Positions 14,001 through 24,851 of a stretch of 64,000 nucleotides of DNA are shown in pieces (positions within the stretch are counted from its first letter, which is position 1; each line of letters begins with the position of its first letter). The notes under the pieces were generated by a model. That model was not told the origin of the DNA, did no database searches, and worked only from the letters and a program-made list of their open reading frames with translations. Made by a program: the position numbers and the translations under genes. This DNA comes from Prunus persica (Eukaryota; Streptophyta; Magnoliopsida; Rosales; Rosaceae): the NCBI RefSeq assembly GCF_000346465.2, contig NC_034013.1, positions 5,191,791 to 5,255,790 of the forward strand, in the 5' to 3' direction.

Positions 14001-14467
14001 TGGTGTGTTTGGATGCGGTAAAATAACTCGGGATTTTAATAAAAGTCGGGATTTGGAGCGTGGAAAAGGGAAAGTTCAGCGTTTGGCAAAATCAACTCAG
14101 GATTTGCCAAATTACAGGCGGAAAATATCGTGGGATAACCTATCTTCTTCAAAGAGAACAAGCCTGCGCGCCATGAGTATTCTCTTGATGGTGTTCTGCT
14201 AAGTTTTCTAGTGAGTTTCAGTTTTCAATTTCTTTCCTTGTCGTTGGCCTCTTTTTTGTCTGCTATATTGATTCTTTTCATCTGTAGAACCAGGGTTTTG
14301 CTTTTATTTTATTTCTCCTCTCTGTCTTTCAATCTGACAAGAATATTTGCTCTTCCAATCAAGGTAAGAAAGACAGAGTGTAGAGACATATACATACGCA
14401 AGGTCAAACTTTCTCACCTCCATGCACCAAACGCCTTTCTTCCTCAAGCGCCTCTGACTTTTCGGTA

Positions 14468-14511
<44 letters not shown>
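14468..14511. repeat. (TC)n microsatellite
   Basis: About 21 TC units inside the 14001-17339 element, probably in the leader of its Myb-like gene. Confidence 0.9.
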
Positions 14512-14514
<3 letters not shown>

Positions 14515-15622
14515 GTTTTCTTCGGGCTTCTCTTTCTCTTTTTCTCTGAATCGATGTCCATATTCAAAATTTGTTTAGTTTGAATTCCTCTTTGCTTTTT
14601 CTCTGATTCTTCCTTGAATTGAATCTGTTTCTTGATCATTCTCGAAAACAAGACATGGGTTTTGCATATTTTATCTATTTTTCCTTTTTCAGTTAATTGA
14701 ATTTTATTTACAAGATAATAATTCTCTGTTCTTCTCCTTGTGCTTGCCCCTGCTATGTGCTTGGTTGTGCTATGTGTTATATTTGTGTTTGTATTGATTG
14801 TATTGCTGATTAGTTGGAATGGAAAGCAGTTGCTATCACGTTCAAGAAATATTGATATATGCTCCTTATTAAAAATATTGATATATGCTCCTTTTACAAA
14901 GCCAATTGAAAGGACGGATCAGATGATCATATTCATAACAATTTGATGAAATTAAGGTTGGTCTCTAGGTAGAACCAGGAACAATGTAGAGGTCTACCTG
15001 TGGAAAATCAGTCTAAAGCAGAAACCCAAGGGAGAAAATCCTAACTTGAAGGGCCAACAGAAATTGGTCTTGAGATCAAACCTAGATATGGGAGGAATCA
15101 TACCCTGTTAAAAAGTAATAAATAAGTATACAAGCCAAAAAATTTAAGTCATTAGGTGGAGAGGTCCCTTTAATATTTATCAAGGGCTATATCTGACTAA
15201 TTGAACATGGCCATGAGGCTATTAGAATAGGCGGTTAGCCCTCCTGCTATGTTTGTAGAGGCCAAAAAATAAGAAAAGGTCCCAAATGCTTGAAGAGCCA
15301 ATATAAGTCATATTGTGAATGAAAATGTACTGCCGCTAATGGACCTGAATATATCTTTTTGTAGTGCAGCATTCCTCTTCTTGAGACCTGTTTCAGCATC
15401 ATTAGGCATATCCTTTCTGAGTTGTCTTATGTTTAGGACACAATTCATTGCATAGTGTTAATCATAGGAGCTGCACTGTGATTTAGACATAATAAAATTA
15501 TACACATATAAACAGGCATGGCTAGTGATGATGTAGATAACTTTTTGGCCCATTTTTTTGATGCAAATATATGTTGATCATATTTATTAATGTTGTTGTT
15601 ATAATCATTTTAAATACATAAG

Positions 15623-16672
15623 ATGACAGAAAAAGTAAACAAAATAAAGCAGAGGAGAAGAAAAGACAAGCAAAATAATGACACTGAAGGAGATGACAAA
15701 GCCTATTTTCGATGGAATATACAAATGGAGCGTTCATTAGCGGATATACTTAGAGAAGAACGTCAGATCGGTCATAAAGGAGATGGTGGTTGGAAAGCAG
15801 TTGCTTATAACACCGCTGCTACCATATTATCTGCACAATTTGATATTGAAGTAAGTGCTGATAACATAAGAAATCGTGTTAAAACCTGGAAAAGATTTAT
15901 GGTATAGTCAGTGGTATATTAAGGATTCAATTGGGATGCAACAAAGAAGATGATCAGTGTAGATGAAGATAATGTTTGGGATGAGTATGTGAAGGTAATT
16001 TATAATACAATTATATCTTTTTGTATGACTAAAATTGTGGTAAATAAATGGTTAACTTTGATTTTTTGCTTGATAGTCTCATGAAGATGCTAGAACTTTT
16101 CGATTTAAAGTGATTGCAAACTGNNNNNNNNNNNNNNNNNNNNNNNNNNNNNNNNNNNNNNNNNNNNNNNNNNNNNNNNNNNNNNNNNNNNNNNNNNNNN
16201 NNNNNNNNNNNNNNNNNNNNNNNGGAGAGGGTGCTGAAACATGTGCAGAAGCTGCTGAGGTTATGACTCCTGAGAGTGATCCCAATAATATTGTTGATTT
16301 GGAAAGTGATACTCAAGGTTTTGAGAGTTGTCAGGTTGATGATGTTTCACCCAGCTCTAGTTGTTCAAAGAGAAGAAATCAAAAACCTTCTGAGATTCCC
16401 CCACCAAAAAAAAGAGGTACAACTAATGTTCTTGTTGCTTCAGTGGCTAAATGGCTTCATCTTTGGAACACTTTATCAATTCTACTACACAAAAGCTTGA
16501 TCCAACAGAAGTATATAATGAAGTAATTGCAATTCCAGATCTTAGTCCAGATGAACAACTGAAGGCATGCTCTTGGTTTATAGAAAATGAGAAACAGTTT
16601 CTCATGTTAAAGACAATTCCAACTGAGAGAAAGAAGGGAACGGTGTTTATGTTTATTTCACCAAAAGCGTAA
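15623..16672 (+). pseudogene. Myb/SANT-like DNA-binding protein gene (Harbinger ORF1 type), broken
   Basis: The first part encodes a Myb/SANT-like domain of the plant transposon-derived type (FRWNIQMERSLADILREE, GDGGWKAVAYN, NRVKTWKRF). The expected continuation (FNWDATKKM, DEDNVWDEYVK) follows in the same frame but is cut by TAG at 15905 and TAA at about 15917. After an intron and SHEDARTFRFKVIAN the sequence enters 100 N. Beyond the gap come an acidic linker, a basic KKR patch and a C-terminal helical region ending LSPDEQLKACSWFIENEK, with a one-base frame change near 16450. Two stops and a frameshift mark it as decayed. Its relatives are called L10-interacting-MYB or At2g29880-like proteins. 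Confidence 0.75.
16124..16223. other. Assembly gap (100 N)
   Basis: Exactly 100 N. True length is unknown; it interrupts the Myb-like pseudogene. Confidence 1.
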
Positions 16673-16828
16673 ACACATTTTATATTCAGTTGACATTTTT
16701 AATTTTTGCTATTTTGTTGAAACATTGGTTGGGATGATTAGCTTCATTTTTTTCTTAATTACCTGATTTATGCTTTTTTAAATTAGACAAGCTACAGTTG
16801 CAATTCTTTATATTAGTAACAATTGAGG

Positions 16829-17011
16829 CAGTCATGATCTCTTGGACTACAGGGGTCCAAGAGATCTGTGGTCACTCACCGTTAGATGTAAATTCAACGG
16901 TTCACTCACTCTTGCACTCCTTTTAAAAAACTTTTTTGAACCATTGGATTAATATCCAACGGTAGGTGACCACAATCTCTTGGACTCCTGTGGTCCAAGA
17001 GATCGGGACTG
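16829..17011. mobile_element. Mutator-type MITE, 183 bp, 10 bp target duplication
   Basis: Ends start CAGTCATGATCTCTTGGAC and, in complement, CAGTCCCGATCTCTTGGAC; inverted similarity runs about 50 bases. Flanks carry a perfect 10-base duplication ACAATTGAGG at 16819-16828 and 17012-17021. A 9-11 base duplication fits Mutator. Each terminal repeat is itself a small palindrome (TCTCTTGGAC ... GTCCAAGAGA). It is nested in the 14001-17339 element. Confidence 0.88.
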
Positions 17012-17407
17012 ACAATTGAGGTATGTGCTATTAGACATTTTCGTACATCACAAGTCTTCTAATTATATATATAATAATAATGTGTTGAACTATGCTAATT
17101 ATTCCTATCAGATTTTATACAAGACTCTTGAAAAAAAAAAAAAAAGTTTTACGTAAATTCTAATTATGTGATGATTATCCAAACAGGTGAAATTGTAATT
17201 TCTGTCATTTCTTAAATTCCACATATATGACATCCAAACGCTGAAATTTGCAATTGACGGAATTTTTAAATGATGTAATTGGATATTCCGTCATTTACAA
17301 TTTCCATGGAAATTAGAATTACTTCATCCAAACACACCATTAGTTTTTCTTTTCTTTTTTTTTTTGGCATAGAGAAGTTTGGACAATGTTTCCCTCTCTC
17401 TATCTAA

Positions 17408-17760
17408 GAGCACTTCCACCACATGAGTCCAACTCGGGCAAAAGGGCCCCTAGGCCTCCAAAAGTGGTTCCAACATAGACATCCAGCCCAGGTAAGATCA
17501 ACCCAAGCTACTGCCTAAGGGCGTTGGGGTTAGCAAATAAAAAAATTTATAAACATTTGGAAAATAAAAATAAAAATTCTTAAAAATTAAAAAAAATTCA
17601 GAATTTTTTTTTTATACATACCTAGAAAATTTATTATTATTAATCTCATACATATAGATAAAATTAATCCCATATGAATAGTAATTTTCCTTGAGTTGTC
17701 ATGGCAATGGGTGGAAAAGCAACAACAAAATTGCTAGGGCAGGCACTATTTAAAGAACCC
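17408..17760. mobile_element. Possible truncated PIF/Harbinger left end
   Basis: TAA followed by GAGCACTTCCACCACATG resembles the GAGCAACTCCACC terminus of the intact element at 19721. I found no matching right end before the unlike sequence beginning near 17760, so this is at best a fragment. Confidence 0.4.
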
Positions 17761-17762
17761 TT

Positions 17763-18570
17763 TGTGCGGACCGCATTCCTCCTTATTAGTTTTTAGAAAC
17801 ATTGGGCTATTTACTTTATATCAAGGACCAAGCTACCTAATAATTATCTTAGGAGCTATAACAAGTACGACCTATAGGAGCAGCAACTCTCTCGGTTTAC
17901 CATTTCTCTTTGTTTTAAATGTGCACACACGCGTACGCTGAAAAATGGCATTGGTAAGACCTTATCTCCAGAATTGTATTTCAAATTGATCGGAATTCTC
18001 ATTCAACGAACATTTTTGGTAAAGAAAAATCATAGAGAACACAATTTGTTGGTAATCCCCACTAACAAGGGTTTTCATGAACCCTAAACCCTAAACCCAA
18101 ACACTTGCCCACTCCTAATTGTCTATTACTCGTAATAGCTTTTCTTATTCAATTAAAAAAATACCAAAACACCTCATGTGGCCTGCTTGATTCGGTTGAG
18201 GGGGGGATAGTAGCAAAACGGATAGAACAGAAAAGCAAAGTGGTCTTAGAGCCGAAATGAAGTGTGTCCTTACGGTCGCCCTTCATAGGGCAGCAACCCC
18301 CATAGGCATCAGTCGAGAGAAGCACCTTCTAGGAGGTGAAAGATAAGCGGTCTCCCTAGGGGGCCATAAGGACACACGTCACGTAAGCGGAGAGTTTCTC
18401 TTAACAGAGTGTAGCCTGTGGAAGGAGACACAAAAACCTTTTCTTTTTTCCTTAGAGGGGCAATTAACGTCCTCCCGAAACTCGGTTCTTATCGTCCAAC
18501 TGAAAGAAGCCTTCGTACGGACCGACATTCCTCCCTATTCGTTTTTGAAAACATTGGGCTATTTACTTTA
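17763..18570. repeat. Region bounded by 57-base direct repeats, possible organelle-derived insert
   Basis: Bases 17763-17819 and 18514-18570 are about 90% identical in direct orientation (shared core ACATTGGGCTATTTACTTTA). The DNA between, especially 18190-18510, has a different texture: higher GC, few poly-A/T runs, and an inverted pair around GTGTGTCCTTA ... TAAGGACACAC. It looks like plant mitochondrial spacer, but this is an impression, not an alignment. Confidence 0.4.
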
Positions 18571-19130
18571 TTCGTTCAAACAAAAGTTAAATAATGACAT
18601 GCTCATCCAATTTCATGCCAATTCAAAGTCTGTTTATTTTGCAATTGCAATCTTCAATCTCATTACTTGTATGATTTTGTATCTTTTTGTTTACTTATTG
18701 GCCATGTATCTTGTATATGGGGTCAAATACTGTCATGGGTTTCTTAGTTGCACATAAAATTAAATGAACTTGGCTTTATAGATGAGCCATTAAGCAGTAC
18801 AATATTGTGTAGTTCTTCATCTAACCAAAGTAACTTCATGCAGTCTATCGACTCATATTTGACTATGTATTGCTAAGTAACATTATAGGTATATATAGAC
18901 ACATGCTAATTAGCGTTGCTTTGGCATGATAAAAGCTAGATGAGTTATACTAAGGAGCCCATCCTTTTATCCCATAAAAACACAATGCCGAATAATTATG
19001 GCTTGTTGTAATCTTATTCGAAGGGAGATGTTGACGAATCTGATGGAGCATGCACTACATGATAATGAAATTACTCAAAATATGGTAAAGGGTGCTATGC
19101 TTGACACCATTGGAGCCTCGGATTAATGGA
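18571..19130. other. Unassigned AT-rich spacer
   Basis: No recognisable gene or repeat end. The short open frame at 18545-18757 has a hydrophobic translation but no family resemblance and no start context. Confidence 0.4.
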
Positions 19131-19389
19131 GTACGTTTGGTATGGCGGATTGTTATGGACCAGATTAAATCCTAGGACTGTCTTGAATTAGCTTGGATTG
19201 GACTAAGCTGGATTAAGTACTGATCTATGTTTGGTGTTGCATCGAACTAAGAAACTGGATTATAAAAATAGTGAAGACTTATGTTTGGTGTTGTGTCAGG
19301 CTAATTTTTTTTTTTAATATTTAATTTTAATTAAGGATTTTAGCCTAAAAAGAAATAAAATTCTAATATTTTTGAAAGATTAAAACTAT

Positions 19390-19660
19390 CTCATTTATTT
19401 TTATTTTTCTTCTTCCTTGTCTTTTCTTCTCTGGCCGTTCCTTTTTTTTTTTTTTCCTTTCTTCCTTCCTCTTCTCTCATTTGTCTTCCTCTTCCTTTTC
19501 TTCCTTGGCATGTTTGTTTTTTTTTTTCTTCCTTCCTCATTTCTTCTTCTTTCCATTCCCAGTGTGTTTTTGTTTTTCTTCGTTTCCTTCTTCCTATTCT
19601 TTCCTTTATCTTTTCTTCTTCCTTCCCTCATTTTCACTCTCTCTTAATGCCACTACAGAT
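19390..19660. repeat. Pyrimidine-rich low-complexity tract
   Basis: About 270 bases almost purely C and T on the plus strand. It opens frames on both strands that are composition artefacts. Confidence 0.85.
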
Positions 19661-20290
19661 CCAACCATCAACTCATCCCCCCCCCCTCCCCCCTTCTTTC
19701 TCTCTCTCTGGTTCCACTAAGAGCAACTCCACCCATTTGCCCTTAGCCATGGCAAGGGTGGAGCTAGGGCAGCCACTATTCACGTGAATAGTGGTTGCCC
19801 TTGCAAATAGTATTTTGTGTTTCCACCCATTGCCATGGCTAAGGGCAATTACTATTCATTTTTTTATTTTCTCCCCCTATTTTTTAATGAAAATAATTAA
19901 TTTGGGTAATATTTTCAGATAAGATTTCCGGATTCCTACGTGTCAAGACTATTCATAATCAGATAAAATTTCCGGATAAGATTTTTGGATTCAAATTTCG
20001 GATGAATTTCAAAATTCAAATTTCAGATAAATTTTTGGGTTCAAATTTCAAATGAATTTCAAAATTCAAATTTCAGATAAATTTGGGTTCAAATTTCGGA
20101 TGAATTTCAAATTTCAGATAAGATTTTCATCCAATAAAATCAAGCCACGTGGCATGTCTATCTTGCCAAATTTTTCTATAAAATCAGAGGCTCAGCTCAT
20201 ACCTCTCACACCACATCTTTCTATATTTTCATTTCTCAGAGTTTAGATTTCATACTTCATTCATTCTCAATTGAAGAATTTAGGAGATGC

Positions 20291-21535
20291 TTGGAGAGGC
20301 AAGAGCGAGAAACAAATGAGAGAAACCGTAGAGCAGATGAAATCAATGAGTTGCAGAGACAAGTCGATGAGCAAGTTCTCATAGCAGTGGCTTTGCAAGA
20401 TGAAGAGAACCAAGGTCGCCGCCGTAGTTCACAAGTCGGCCGCCGTCGGAATGTGGAAAGACATAGGCATTCTCCGGGTAAGAATCTTTTGGAAGATTAT
20501 TTTATCCCAACTTCTTTGTACTCTGATGTTGATTTTCGAAGGCGATTTAGAATGCAACCTCATTTGTTCAATAAAGTCATGCATGATATTTGCAATTATG
20601 ATGCATACTTTGTTCAAAAGTGTGATGCTACTGGGGTTTTGGGGCTTCTTCCGGAGCAAAAACTTACAGCTGTTATACGAATGTTGGCGTATGGAACATC
20701 TGCTGATCAGGTGGATAAGATTGCCCGGATGGGGAAGTTCACTGCGTTGGAGGCTTTGGTAAGATTTTGTCAAGCAGTTGAAACTCTGTATACTAGGGAC
20801 TACCTGGGTAGACCTACTCCCAGGGACCTCCAACGGCTTCTACAAAAAGCTGAAGTTCGAGGATTTCCAGGAATGATTAGTAGCATCGACTGCATGCACT
20901 GGCAATGGAAGAATTGCCCAACTGCCTGGCAAGGTGATTACGGAAATAAAAAAGGCCAAAAAAGTATCATCCTTGAAGCCGTTGCTGGCTTCGACACATG
21001 GGTTTGGCATGCCTTCTTTGGAGTTGCAGGATCCCAAAATGATCTCAACGTGCTGGGTCAATCCCTGGTCTTCAACGATGTATTGAGAGGCCAGGGCCCC
21101 AATATCACCTATCCAGTCAATAATACAGTGTACCAGACGGGGTATTATCTAGCTGACGGCATCTACCCGAGGTGGACCACTTTTGTCAAATCTATTCCGA
21201 ATCCCCGATCCCAGAAGCAAAAATTATTTGCTACCTATCAAGAGGGATACAGGAAAGATGTCGAAAGGTGTTTTGGTATCCTTCAAGCTCGGTGGTTGAT
21301 TATTCGAGGTGCGGCCCGTATGTTTGATGAGGAGATCCTCAGAAGCATTATGATGACTTGCATCATCCTCCATAATATGATTGTGGAGGATGAGTATGAT
21401 TATGATGCTTTAGAGGTCTACGAACCGGATCCAATGAACACGGCCTTGACACAGATTTATGAAAGGCCCATGGGGCCAAGTGGAGAACCATTTGAGCCGG
21501 AACCGTTGGTGAGGGATAGTCATTTGATGACCTGA
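20291..21535 (+). CDS. PIF/Harbinger DDE transposase (HARBI1/ALP1-like)
   Basis: DDE endonuclease that cuts and joins transposon ends; plant members act with a Myb-like partner. The 414-codon frame is uninterrupted. Catalytic residues fit the family: Asp200 in SSIDCMHW, Asp251 in GSQNDLNVL and Glu325 in RKDVERCFGILQARW. An Arg-rich stretch (about 43-60) could be a nuclear signal. The open frame begins at a TTG; there is no in-frame ATG before Met88, although family-like sequence (EEFRRCLERQE) continues upstream of the TTG. The true start is therefore either lost by mutation or in an upstream exon I cannot see. Family members are about 400-450 residues. Confidence 0.9.
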   Translation: MERQERETNERNRRADEINELQRQVDEQVLIAVALQDEENQGRRRSSQVGRRRNVERHRHSPGKNLLEDYFIPTSLYSDVDFRRRFRMQPHLFNKVMHDICNYDAYFVQKCDATGVLGLLPEQKLTAVIRMLAYGTSADQVDKIARMGKFTALEALVRFCQAVETLYTRDYLGRPTPRDLQRLLQKAEVRGFPGMISSIDCMHWQWKNCPTAWQGDYGNKKGQKSIILEAVAGFDTWVWHAFFGVAGSQNDLNVLGQSLVFNDVLRGQGPNITYPVNNTVYQTGYYLADGIYPRWTTFVKSIPNPRSQKQKLFATYQEGYRKDVERCFGILQARWLIIRGAARMFDEEILRSIMMTCIILHNMIVEDEYDYDALEVYEPDPMNTALTQIYERPMGPSGEPFEPEPLVRDSHLMT

Positions 21536-21997
21536 ATGATAGATCGATATACAGAGATGCAATCTTCGTATATTCATGAAATGCGTCAAGTTCACTTGAT
21601 GGAGCATCTATGGGCGGTGAAAGGCAATGAAGAAGAATGATGGAGCATAGATGCTTTGGTTATGTTTTATTTAGTTATGGTTTGGTTGTGTTGTATTTTT
21701 ATTTATTATGCTTTGGTTTATGGTTTGGTTGTGTTGTATTTTTATTTATTATGCTTTGGTTGTGGTTTGTTATTATTATTGTGCCTTGTTTGTAGTTTTT
21801 TTTATTTTTATTTTGTTTTATTTGAAGTATGGAATATGTTGAATAAAAAGGTAATTTATTGAATACTTTGTTTATTAAATAATGAAATCTAATACAAGTC
21901 ATTACGAATTACTACTACTAAAATAAAATACATGAATTACAACAACTTTAAAAGAAAACATGAAAAATACAAATACATAAAAGGTAGGCTAATAAAT

Positions 21998-23262
21998 TTA
22001 ATGGTTTCTATCATTTAACCAATCCGTGTTGCTAGGCCCATCATCCCGGAAAAGTCTTCTTCTCATAACATCCCTTCGTTCTAGCTTCCAAAATTGTTTT
22101 GTTTCAGGGGACATATGACTTGTATCCATGGCCATGGTTTCCCGATCCGTCTTGTCTATATCTATTTTGCGCAAATACTCCCTTTCTCGTGCATACTCAG
22201 CTTGAAGGGTCAACTCGTTATCTTAGCGTTTTTGCTCCATTTCAATTCTTAGGCCATTTTGCCTTGCAATTTCCTCCAAAAACTTTGAATTATTATTGCT
22301 TGAATTACCCACTTTCTTTGCCTTCGCGGCCTTTCAGCTAATGGGCCTCGGCTCCTTTTCCATGGATGAGTCTTGACTCATAGGAGAATCGAGAGGTGAA
22401 TCCGGTGCCATTGAATCACGGAGTGGCGTCTCGTTTAATACAACGGCGGGACCCGTTGGAATAATTATGAAGCGTTTGCAATATTTCACCACCTCCCAAC
22501 ATTCATGATGGTTGAAACTTTTTTTGCCACCCCCGGTTGCACCGAACCACATTTGTGCTTGTATCATCTATTTAACAAAAAAATGGAAATGCAATAAATA
22601 TTTAAAATATATTGGATATGCAAGTAACAAAAAAAATAATAATGAAAATGCAATTAACCTTATAAATAAATTAGAAGTGCAAGAAAATTAAGAAACAAGT
22701 AGAAGTGCAAGAAAATTAAGAAACAAGTAGAAATGCAAGAAATATTAACAACATATTGAAAATGCAAGAAATATTAACAAAATATTGAAAATGCAAGAAA
22801 TATGAACAAAATATTTAAATTGCAAAAATATTAACAAAATATTGATAATGCAAGAAATATGAACAAAATATTTAAAATGCAAGAAATATTGACAAAATAT
22901 ATATATTAGGAGATTAAACTTAATAAAACAAAAATTATAAAATACTTACCTCGTTAGTACGATTTTCCCCGCTTCTATAGTTGTCCATCGCTTTTGCTAG
23001 GGCAGCTCTCCATTTTCCCAACTCTTTATTCAGGATTTTCCACCTATTTATTCAGGATTTTCCACCTACTGGATAATGTCATCTCCGTACGAGTAGACCC
23101 CGAAATTTTTTCACAAAATTCGGCATGAATTTTTTTCCACATATGAAAAAATTTCATCTCATTGCCGGACACGGGACAATGACAAATTTGGAGCCAAGCC
23201 TCACACAAGGAAACATCTTCCATGGTGCTCCAAGCCCCTCCGGTTTCGATAGAAGAAACCAT
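21998..23262 (-). pseudogene. Harbinger Myb/SANT-like partner gene, broken by duplication and two nonsense codons
   Basis: Starts at 23262 (MVSSIETGGAWSTMEDV). It shows the trihelix-like Trp/helix pattern (LCEAWLQICHCP, FFHMWKKIHAEF) and, after an intron at about 22950-22568, the NAM-associated C-terminal region (YAREREYLRK, MSPETKQFWKLERRDVM). Three lesions are visible: a 22-base tandem duplication (23025-23046 and 23047-23068) that shifts frame and adds a stop, TGA after PRPIS near 22335, and TAA after EMEQKR near 22225. This type normally binds the transposon ends and helps bring in the transposase. Confidence 0.82.
22670..22910. repeat. AT-rich minisatellite in Harbinger partner-gene intron
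   Basis: About seven imperfect 28-36 base units built on TGCAAGAAATATTAACAAAA and related variants. Confidence 0.8.
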
Positions 23263-24140
23263 AAAAATATGAAATCAAAATACTAGATGAAAAAGAGGAA
23301 AATGTTGAGTAAAGAGTGAATAATAGTAGAAGTATAAAATGAAATGTATGAGGATTGGTGTTGAAAGTGAAGGGTATTGATAGGTATTTATAGAAAAAAA
23401 AATATCAGAATTTTTTAGAATTTTTAAAAAAAATTTACGATTTTTTTTCATATTTTTATTGCCCAGAAAAGCCTCAGCCGTAGGATGAATTCGAAGATGC
23501 TGATCGGAAGGTTGGGGAGGCGACATGTGGCTTATTCCCGTTGGAGCTGGTGTCGCGCTGACGTCAGCGACCGCGGGCTGGAGCTCGGGCTAGTCTCGCC
23601 TTCGGGCTGGCCCGAGTTAGTGGGTCCCACACCTCCCCCGGGCCTGGGCTACGCAGTGGAACGCCAATTTTTTTTTTTCCCCTGGCCTCGATCTGGGCTC
23701 TGCCGTTGGACTTGCTCTAATTAATAGTTGTGGTGGTTCAATTGGGTGGTGCTGGTGGTTTAGCTGGTGATGATGGTTCGATTGACTAATTGGGTGATGG
23801 TGATGCTTCGATTAGGTATGTGGTGGTTGGTTATGGGTTTGATGTTGGTGGTTTGATGGTTGTGGCATTGGGGTAATGGTGGTATGTTTGATGTTTCGGG
23901 CTCGTGTGTTTGATGGTGATGGTGTTATTCAGCCGGACTCCGTGTACAAAATAGCACCCTCGCTATTTAGCGAACCAAGTTTTGGGCTCGCTATATTAGA
24001 CACGCGAGTTCAATATTTTTTTACTCATTGGACTATATAATCTCATTTAACTTAATCCCCTTCCTTACCAAATATAGGTTTTTAGGACTATTTAACCCAG
24101 TCCAATTCAGTGAGGCTTAGTGAAGCATGCCAAACAGGGC

Positions 24141-24760
24141 AGTAGAGATTATATGGCTATGCAAATGTACAATGAGTGAACAAGAAACCAATGATTATCT
24201 TAAGTTTATATTTACACTTGTATTCCATTAGGAAAACCCAACTTCATTATCTTAAATTTATTGTATGTGAATCATAAATTTCTAATTTTTGTAATTATAA
24301 GTTTTAATTTTTTTTTATAATCTATATTTAAGAATAGAAAAAAATATTTAATGTTTAAAATAATTTTTTTTATAATTTAGAAATATAGTCATACCTTGGA
24401 TCCCTTAGTCCCCCTTAGTCAAGTACTCCACCATAGGTAAGTGACAATCAAAATAGAACAAAAGAGAAGATATTCATTCATCACCAACTTTTCTATGTTG
24501 AACATGATGTACAAAAAATATAGAATTCATCACCAATTCTATTGACCTAGAGTCTACAAAAATATAGTGCACCTAATTTATCCTTTACGATAAGCAAGAA
24601 AATGTAACAAAACCTATGGGTTCTGTAAAAGTGAAAAAAATAATAAGGAAAAGTAATTTTGACAATTAAAAAAGAGAGGATATATATCACTTTGTCGTTG
24701 AGGCATAATAGAAGGGAAGCATTGTCCATCCATCTACGCCAATTTCCCAAACACGACTTA
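24141..24760. other. AT-rich spacer upstream of UPF1 promoter
   Basis: No gene or clear repeat end recognised. The short minus-strand frame at 24547-24750 has no family resemblance. Confidence 0.4.
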
Positions 24761-24851
24761 CACGTGCCTCACAACAACACACAAGCCTTTTAAAGTTGAC
24801 ATCGCACACTTCTCTCACGTGCCATGCAGTCCGAAAGGCCTCCGTCACGTG
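24761..24851 (+). promoter_or_regulatory. Triple G-box cluster upstream of UPF1
   Basis: Perfect CACGTG at 24761-24766, 24816-24821 and 24846-24851, followed by a CCAAT-like CCCAATCAC near 24885. G-boxes bind plant bHLH and bZIP factors. They lie 334-424 bases upstream of the UPF1 ATG, before a CT-rich probable leader. Confidence 0.65.

Larger units (their letters stand above)
14001..17339 (+). mobile_element. PIF/Harbinger-like element with TTA duplication, Myb-like gene only
   Basis: The termini are perfect 15-base inverted repeats (TGGTGTGTTTGGATG at 14001-14015 and its complement at 17325-17339), flanked by TTA at 13998-14000 and 17340-17342. A 3-base TTA/TAA duplication is typical of PIF/Harbinger. 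The 3.3 kb interior carries a broken Myb/SANT-like gene but no DDE transposase that I can see, so it would need a transposase supplied elsewhere. It contains a 100-N gap and a nested Mutator-type MITE at 16829-17011. Confidence 0.78.
19721..23717 (+). mobile_element. PIF/Harbinger DNA transposon, 4.0 kb, TAA target duplication
   Basis: Ends GAGCAACTCCACC (19721) and, in complement, GAGCAAGTCCAAC (ending 23717), flanked by TAA at 19718-19720 and 23718-23720. It carries the two genes of an autonomous element in convergent order: a DDE transposase on plus and a Myb/SANT-like gene on minus. A near-palindrome lies just inside the left end (19738-19846, around CCATGGCAAGG/CCATGGCTAAGG). The transposase frame is open but the partner gene is broken, so the copy is probably not autonomous now. 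Confidence 0.93.
19130..24140. mobile_element. Candidate outer element split by the Harbinger insertion
   Basis: The left edge reads CGTTTGGTATGGCGGATT and the complement of the right edge reads TGTTTGGCATGCTTCAC, with further weak inverted similarity (GGACCAGATTAAAT versus GGACTGGGTTAAAT). Removing 19721-23717 leaves about 1 kb with pyrimidine-rich and TGG-rich blocks. Exact ends and target duplication are not resolved. Confidence 0.35.

Noticed and set aside
13939..14202. 87-codon frame starting MATHHFVARLE
   Set aside because: It crosses the transposon boundary at 14001 and its TTA duplication, so it is not a native gene.
19401..19720. Lys/Arg-rich and Phe/Leu-rich frames on both strands
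   Set aside because: Composition artefacts of the pyrimidine-rich tract.
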